DNA of 64,000 nucleotides, taken from contig NZ_BAAAFG010000002.1 of assembly GCF_039523415.1 (NCBI RefSeq), forward strand, positions 248,001-312,000, read 5' to 3'. Below, one piece after another: positions 59,361 to 64,000 of the stretch. This stretch comes from Gangjinia marincola. Lineage in GTDB: Bacteria; Bacteroidota; Bacteroidia; Flavobacteriales; Flavobacteriaceae. The notes beneath the pieces were generated by a model. The model was not told where the DNA came from, did no database searches, and was given only the letters and a program-made list of their open reading frames with translations. Made by a program: the position numbers and the translations under genes. The first letter of the stretch is position 1; every line of letters starts with the position of its first letter.

Positions 59361-61970
59361 CTAGAATTGTTGTCCAATGATAAAATGCGTTTCCCATCCA
59401 TTTGGACCAACCTGACCTGGAGCCGGATCAAAACCGTATCCAAAATCAATACCGATTAAACCAAAGGCCTGCATAAAGATACGCAATCCTGCACCAGCTG
59501 ATCGATTGACCCCAAAGGGATTAAAGTCCCTAAAATTATCAAAGGTTGCTCCACCCTCTGCAAATGCCTGTGCCCAGATTGATGCGGCAGGTTTTAACGT
59601 AATAGGATAGCGCAGCTCTAACGAAAATTTGTTATAAATCGTTGCTCCATCTGTTCCTGCGCTGGCATCACCTACGCGTGATTCTGGAAATAAAGAATTG
59701 TCCTCATAACCCCTCAATTGAATATTCTCGCGTCCATCCAGCGTTCTTGCCCCTAATGCAGCACCTCCTAAGAAAAAACGCTCAAAAGGAATTTCTCCCC
59801 TATCATTGTTATATGCTCCAAGAAATCCAAATTCTGTGTTAGTTCTCAGCACTAAATCCCCCACTAAGGTATTATACCAATCGGCATTAAATTTTATCTT
59901 GTAATATTCTAACCATCTAAAACGCTCCTGATCGATCTCTGCCAAACGATCTGTATCAATAACATCTTCATCTAGCAAAGCCTCACGCTCTGCCGCCAAA
60001 GCTCCATAATCTGTATCATCAAAAGATGACCAGGGTGGAGTAAATTTTGCCGTTATATTAAATTCTGATCCACGTGTAGGAAAAATGGGATTAACACCTT
60101 TGTTACTTCTTCTTAAACCAATTGTGAACGTTAGGTTATTCGAATATCCATTTGGGAATTGAAATAATCGCGTACTAAAATTCTCCAGGTTATACTGTTG
60201 GAAACCTATAGCGCCACTGACTGAGAAGAAATCATCTGGAATCTGAAGCTGTTTTCCTAAACCTACATTGATCCCCGTAATTGTAAATTTACTATCGCGA
60301 TCAATATCTCTGGTTAAATTATTAAACTGAAACTGCACCGTATGCGAGAACGATGTCGAAAAACTAATGGGTTTTTTACCTCCCAACCAAGGCTCAACAA
60401 ATGAAAGGCTGTAGGTTTGGAAGAAGTTACTTGCCTGAGCTCTAAGCGACATTGTTTGCCCATCTCCCATAGGTAAAGGTTTATAGGCATCTTTATCAAA
60501 AATCCCTTTGAGTGAAAAGTTACTAAAGGCCAATCCTAATGTTCCTACAAATCCACCTGCTCCAAATCCTCCTTGTAGTTCAATTCTACTGGATCCCTGT
60601 TCTGAAACTACGTACTCTAAGTCTACCGTCCCGTTATTTTGATCTACATTTTTGAGATCTGGTGCCAGTAACTCAGGATCAAAAAATCCGGTTTGCCCTA
60701 GTTCACGTACAGATCGTATAATTAAATCTTTACTGTATTTTTGACCCGGTTTGGTTCTTAAGTTTCGGTAGATTACATGATCATTGGTACGGTCATTACC
60801 TAGTACCTCCACATGATCAAAATAGAATTCTTTTCCTTCAACAATTCTAATTTCAAAATCTATGGTGTCATTATAGATTTTAGTTTCGACAGGGTTTACT
60901 CGCGCGGTTAAATACCCATTATTATTATATAAGTTGGTGATGTCAAGGCCATCTGGTTTCGTTGGATCTGCAATTCTCTTTTGTAATAATGTCCCGTTAT
61001 AGATATCCCCCTTTTTAATGGAGAGGATGCTTTTTAACTGTTGATCTGAATAGACACTATTCCCAATAAAATCAATATCTCCAAAATAGTAGCGATCTCC
61101 TTCTTCTAAATCGATTTTTAAGGCGATACTGTTCTCATCTTTTATGACCAATGAGTCTGATACGATTCTCGCATCGCGATAACCAACCTCCTTATATTTT
61201 GTAATGATTGCCTCTTTATCCTCTTCATACTCACTTTCAATGTACTTTGAGCGTTTCCAAAAACGTGGAAGGAATTTTTCTTTTGTATTCTTCATTTGGC
61301 GCTTTACACGCGCATCAGAGAATTTTTCATTTCCGGTTATCTCGATGTCATCGATTTTTACACGATCTCCTTTATCGATATTTACCACCATATTTACTCT
61401 GTTCTTAGATATGGTGTCTTTTACAGGGATCGTATTGATAATGACTTTCGTATTGAAATATCCTTTTTCTCTGTTGGTAGATAGAATGTTGCTTCGGGTA
61501 GTAGCGATGAGATTTTCGGTTACTTTAGCGCCTTTTAAGAGTTTATTATTTTCAATAACTTCCTCTCCTTTCTTCTTTTTAATGCCTTGAACTCGAACTT
61601 CAGCCAGCTCTGGAACCTCAACGATCTCAATCTCAATATTAGCTGTGTTTCCTTCAACACTATTGATATATATATTAATATCACTAAAAAGGCCTAAATC
61701 CCACAGTTTATTGATGACTTTACTTAATTCAACCCCGGGAAAATAGATTTCCTGACCTTGTTTTAGTCCGGTAAACGCAATGACTGTTTTTTCATTGTAG
61801 TTGTTGCTTCCTGTGACCGATATTTCTCCTATCGTATATTTTTTACCATCAGCAATTGAAAGGTCTTTTTCTTGTGCGAAAGATACCGTGTTTATTAACA
61901 CACACGCTATCAAAATAACTAGTCTACTTTGGATTAAATTAGTTACCAAGCTGTTCACTCGTTTTTCCAA
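59361..61970 (-). CDS. bamA: Outer-membrane protein assembly factor BamA
   Basis: An 869-residue Omp85 protein that folds beta-barrels into the outer membrane. Signal peptide (VILIACVLINTVSFAQ), then POTRA domains (for example VRVQGIKKKKGEE and DDIEITGNEKFSD), and a C-terminal barrel with the loop motif IQLRGYEDNSLFP and terminal phenylalanine. The start codon at 61970 overlaps the end of uppS by 32 bases. Followed by two ompH genes, which deliver its clients. Confidence 0.96.
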   Translation of the reverse strand: MEKRVNSLVTNLIQSRLVILIACVLINTVSFAQEKDLSIADGKKYTIGEISVTGSNNYNEKTVIAFTGLKQGQEIYFPGVELSKVINKLWDLGLFSDINIYINSVEGNTANIEIEIVEVPELAEVRVQGIKKKKGEEVIENNKLLKGAKVTENLIATTRSNILSTNREKGYFNTKVIINTIPVKDTISKNRVNMVVNIDKGDRVKIDDIEITGNEKFSDARVKRQMKNTKEKFLPRFWKRSKYIESEYEEDKEAIITKYKEVGYRDARIVSDSLVIKDENSIALKIDLEEGDRYYFGDIDFIGNSVYSDQQLKSILSIKKGDIYNGTLLQKRIADPTKPDGLDITNLYNNNGYLTARVNPVETKIYNDTIDFEIRIVEGKEFYFDHVEVLGNDRTNDHVIYRNLRTKPGQKYSKDLIIRSVRELGQTGFFDPELLAPDLKNVDQNNGTVDLEYVVSEQGSSRIELQGGFGAGGFVGTLGLAFSNFSLKGIFDKDAYKPLPMGDGQTMSLRAQASNFFQTYSLSFVEPWLGGKKPISFSTSFSHTVQFQFNNLTRDIDRDSKFTITGINVGLGKQLQIPDDFFSVSGAIGFQQYNLENFSTRLFQFPNGYSNNLTFTIGLRRSNKGVNPIFPTRGSEFNITAKFTPPWSSFDDTDYGALAAEREALLDEDVIDTDRLAEIDQERFRWLEYYKIKFNADWYNTLVGDLVLRTNTEFGFLGAYNNDRGEIPFERFFLGGAALGARTLDGRENIQLRGYEDNSLFPESRVGDASAGTDGATIYNKFSLELRYPITLKPAASIWAQAFAEGGATFDNFRDFNPFGVNRSAGAGLRIFMQAFGLIGIDFGYGFDPAPGQVGPNGWETHFIIGQQF

Positions 61971-62682
61971 ATCTTCGTTCTCTTTTTTGATAATTTTTTA
62001 TTGCTTCTACTAAGTGATCTCTTGTAAAATCAGGCCATAAAACCTCAGTAAAATATAATTCAGCGTAAGCAATCTGCCATAGTAAAAAATTACTAATGCG
62101 TTGCTCACCGCTGGTTCGTATTAAAAGATCTACATCGGGTAGATCTTTGGTATACAAATGACGAGTAATAATATCCTCTGTGACATTATTCACCTCCAAT
62201 TCATTTTTTTTTACTTTTTCGCAAATACGCTGTACCGCTTTTGTCATTTCTTCTCTTGAACCATAACTTAGCGCAAGGGTTAGTGTCATATTATGATTAG
62301 ATTTGGTTTTTTGAATAACCTCATCTAATTCCTTCTTAGCTTTTTTTGGAAGACTTTCAATACTACCGATAGCATGCAATTTTATCTTGTTCTCTTGCAG
62401 GGTAGGTAATTCCTTCTTTAAGCTTGAGATGAGTAAATTCATTAGCTTTTCAACTTCAAACTTAGGTCGGTTCCAGTTTTCTGTAGAGAAAGCATATAAG
62501 GTCAAAAAGTCAATACCTATTTCTGCACAGCCTTCTACCACTTCACGCACAGACTTTGTTCCTTTTTCGTGACCGGCTACTCTAAAAAGCCCTTGTTTTT
62601 TAGCCCAACGACCGTTACCGTCCATGATCACAGCAATATGCTTAGGAAGTAAATGTTGGTCTATATCACGCTTTTCTTTCAT
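61939..62682 (-). CDS. uppS: Undecaprenyl diphosphate synthase
   Basis: Makes the C55 lipid carrier for peptidoglycan and O-antigen. Motif HIAVIMDGNGRWAKKQG with the catalytic aspartate near residue 21, FSTENWNRP, and RTSGEQRISNFLLWQIAYAELYF. I chose ATG at 62682, where TAATG overlaps the DUF6089 stop; the ATG at 62694 lies inside that gene. About 247 residues. Confidence 0.95.
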   Translation of the reverse strand: MKEKRDIDQHLLPKHIAVIMDGNGRWAKKQGLFRVAGHEKGTKSVREVVEGCAEIGIDFLTLYAFSTENWNRPKFEVEKLMNLLISSLKKELPTLQENKIKLHAIGSIESLPKKAKKELDEVIQKTKSNHNMTLTLALSYGSREEMTKAVQRICEKVKKNELEVNNVTEDIITRHLYTKDLPDVDLLIRTSGEQRISNFLLWQIAYAELYFTEVLWPDFTRDHLVEAIKNYQKRERRFGKTSEQLGN

Positions 62683-63371
62683 TAAAACACACAATTACAT
62701 GGCTTACGTCCAAAGGTATACGTTAACGTAATCCCAGTAAACATGAACCAATCCTTTGTATTTGGATTCCCAAAGGATAATGGAATATCATTCATTGTAG
62801 TAGCCGATGTATCACTCCCGTCTAATCCATCTGTAAACGTATAACGCGCGCCTATTTCTGCCCCTAATACAACGTGATTAAAAATTCGTCCTTTCACCCC
62901 AAATACCATTGGGATGGCGAAATTTCGATCTGTACTTCCCTCAACCAGTACTTCATTTTCTACTTGATATGTACTTGCCATAAAATAGGATACACCTGAG
63001 TATAAATACGGTGTAAATTGAGTGCCGGATTTATGTAAATCGAACTCCCAAAAATTAAACTCTAATCCAAGAGAGGCTTCGGTTAACATATTATCAATGG
63101 CATAACCACGCTCATTTCTTCTATTATCATCTGCATTTGCGTCATCTGCTGTTAAGTTTGTTCTTATCAATGAAAATCTAAAGGAATGTCGCGGACTCCT
63201 ATTCCACTTGAACAGCAACCCGCCAGCTAAGGAATTAGGGTTAATATAAGTCGTTGAACCAACATCACCTATCAGGTTTGATCCTCCAACAAAAGCCCCA
63301 ATTTCGTAGGTCTGTGCATAAGACCCCAACCAGCTCAATAAAACTAATACGATTACCTTTGCGTACTGCAT
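62682..63371 (-). CDS. DUF6089 outer-membrane beta-barrel protein
   Basis: A 229-residue protein with a signal peptide (VIVLVLLSWLGSYAQ) and alternating beta-strands (TYEIGAFVGGSNLIGDVG, FTPYLYSGVSYFMAST, HVVLGAEIGARYTFTDGLDG), predicted to form an eight-stranded barrel. DUF6089 proteins stand between nadK and uppS/bamA in many Flavobacteriia. Their role is unknown, but neighbours suggest envelope biogenesis. The promoter -7 element TATATTTG lies 16 bases before the start. Confidence 0.85.
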   Translation of the reverse strand: MQYAKVIVLVLLSWLGSYAQTYEIGAFVGGSNLIGDVGSTTYINPNSLAGGLLFKWNRSPRHSFRFSLIRTNLTADDANADDNRRNERGYAIDNMLTEASLGLEFNFWEFDLHKSGTQFTPYLYSGVSYFMASTYQVENEVLVEGSTDRNFAIPMVFGVKGRIFNHVVLGAEIGARYTFTDGLDGSDTSATTMNDIPLSFGNPNTKDWFMFTGITLTYTFGRKPCNCVF

Positions 63372-63387
63372 AGATTTTCAAAGTTTG

Positions 63388-63395
63388 CAAATATA
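63388..63395 (-). promoter_or_regulatory. Candidate -7 element of the DUF6089-uppS-bamA operon
   Basis: TATATTTG on the minus strand, 16 bases before the DUF6089 ATG. The expected TTG is not at 19-21 bases upstream. Alternatively the genes are read through from nadK, whose stop lies 92 bases upstream. Confidence 0.4.
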
Positions 63396-63463
63396 ACAAT
63401 TAAGTTTTCACATAAGAGCATTAAGCTCTTTTTGTCAAAAAAGTAAACAAAATGTATGTTTAT

Positions 63464-64000
63464 TTATTGTTGAAGATTACGCTTATCTTCTCCCCAAAGC
63501 AGTTTTTTGCGTATGGTCTTAATGAAACTATCATTATTTAACTGGGCGAGATTAATTTTAAAAGGAGCTTTTTTGAGTGTTATGGTCCTTTCACTTTTAA
63601 GCGTTGCTGTACGCGAATCCATCGATAACAAATAACTATCTTCTCTTCCCGAAATTTTCAATTTAATCTCTGTAGTATCATTGATTACTAATGGTCGCGC
63701 ATTTAGATTATGTGGTGCAATGGGTGTAATTACAAAATTTTGAACATCTGGAGCCATAACCGGTCCACCACAACTAAGGGAATATCCGGTTGAGCCGGTA
63801 GGTGTTGCTACGATTAATCCATCTGCCCAATAAGCGTTCAAATATTCTCCATTAAGCCAAACTTCAATGGTGATCATGGCTGTGGTGTTCTTGCGACTTA
63901 CAGCAATCTCGTTAAGGGCAAAATTAATATCCATTGGAATTTCATCTGAAGTGTCAAATGACAGCAATGATCGTCTAGAAAGAGTATATTCTCTATTTAA
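63464..64000 (-). CDS. nadK: NAD kinase, N-terminal part beyond the window
   Basis: Phosphorylates NAD to NADP. About 178 C-terminal residues are visible, open to the edge at base 64000. They carry the second conserved motif TPTGSTGYSLSCGGP and the following PIAPHNLNARPLVI. The catalytic GGDG of the N-terminal domain is outside the window. The gene is upstream of DUF6089 by 92 bp. Confidence 0.95.
   Translation of the reverse strand, partial: LNREYTLSRRSLLSFDTSDEIPMDINFALNEIAVSRKNTTAMITIEVWLNGEYLNAYWADGLIVATPTGSTGYSLSCGGPVMAPDVQNFVITPIAPHNLNARPLVINDTTEIKLKISGREDSYLLSMDSRTATLKSERTITLKKAPFKINLAQLNNDSFIKTIRKKLLWGEDKRNLQQ

Noticed and set aside
63421..63440. AAGAGC-ATTAA-GCTCTTTTT hairpin between nadK and DUF6089 as a terminator
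   Set aside because: It is terminator-like only on the plus strand, where no gene lies upstream; on the minus strand the T-run is on the wrong side.

Overview
The window looks like a chromosomal segment from a marine-type member of the Flavobacteriaceae (Bacteroidota). The evidence is AT-rich DNA, a complete gldKLMN type IX secretion/gliding operon, a type IX C-terminal sorting domain on a broken ThuA-family gene, promoters with the Bacteroidota TTG / TAnnTTTG elements, and several repeat types common in Flavobacteriia. I cannot name a genus.

Layout. 1-2.5 kb: 2-oxoacid dehydrogenase E1 (cut by the window edge) and E2, both on the minus strand. 2.6-16.4 kb: a long minus-strand phenylacetate (paa) catabolic cluster that starts with paaE and runs paaE-A-B-C-D-G-H-I-J-Z, then an enoyl-CoA hydratase and paaY. 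It encodes the phenylacetyl-CoA epoxidase (PaaABCDE), the isomerase, the ring-opening PaaZ, and the beta-oxidation steps; no phenylacetate-CoA ligase (paaK) lies in the window. The cluster is interrupted by cargo-like genes (two four-helix-bundle proteins, a GIY-YIG protein, a small secreted protein) and by several palindromic or tandem repeats. A TetR regulator lies just upstream, and a perfect inverted repeat sits inside the predicted paaE promoter.

17-24 kb: DUF4230 protein, an OmpA/PD40 envelope protein, a GSCFA protein, a GxxExxY gene enclosed by perfect 20-bp inverted repeats, and alaS. 24-27.8 kb (plus strand): M23 peptidase, MerR regulator, LemA, and two TPM-domain proteins. 28-30.4 kb: the ribosome-assembly GTPases der and era. 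30.4-32.5 kb: a Bor-type lipoprotein followed by decayed DNA with a ThuA/T9SS pseudogene. 32.7-37 kb: an MscS channel, an unknown membrane protein and katG. 37.0-37.4 kb: initiator tRNA-Met with two degenerate 125-bp tandem copies of its 3' end and terminator. 37.5-48.4 kb: AsmA-like protein, CPXCG protein, an RND efflux operon (MFP-RND-TolC), an ABC-F ATPase, DUF983 protein and an FAD oxidoreductase.

48.5-54.4 kb: the gldK-L-M-N operon with a recognisable promoter and terminator, preceded by an arginase-fold protein that has lost its metal-binding residues. 54.4-64 kb: topA, murI and the envelope-biogenesis block nadK-DUF6089-uppS-bamA-ompH-ompH, all on the minus strand.

The most noteworthy signals are the promoter/operator of the paa cluster, the PaaZ protein with an extra DUF1569-like C-terminal domain, the near-perfect hairpin spanning the paaZ stop codon with adjoining 48-bp repeats, the repeat-bounded GxxExxY cassette, the tRNA-fMet tandem remnants, and the arginase-fold pseudoenzyme beside the gliding genes. 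I did not find a clearly new multi-gene system; the novelty is in insertions, repeats and domain fusions.
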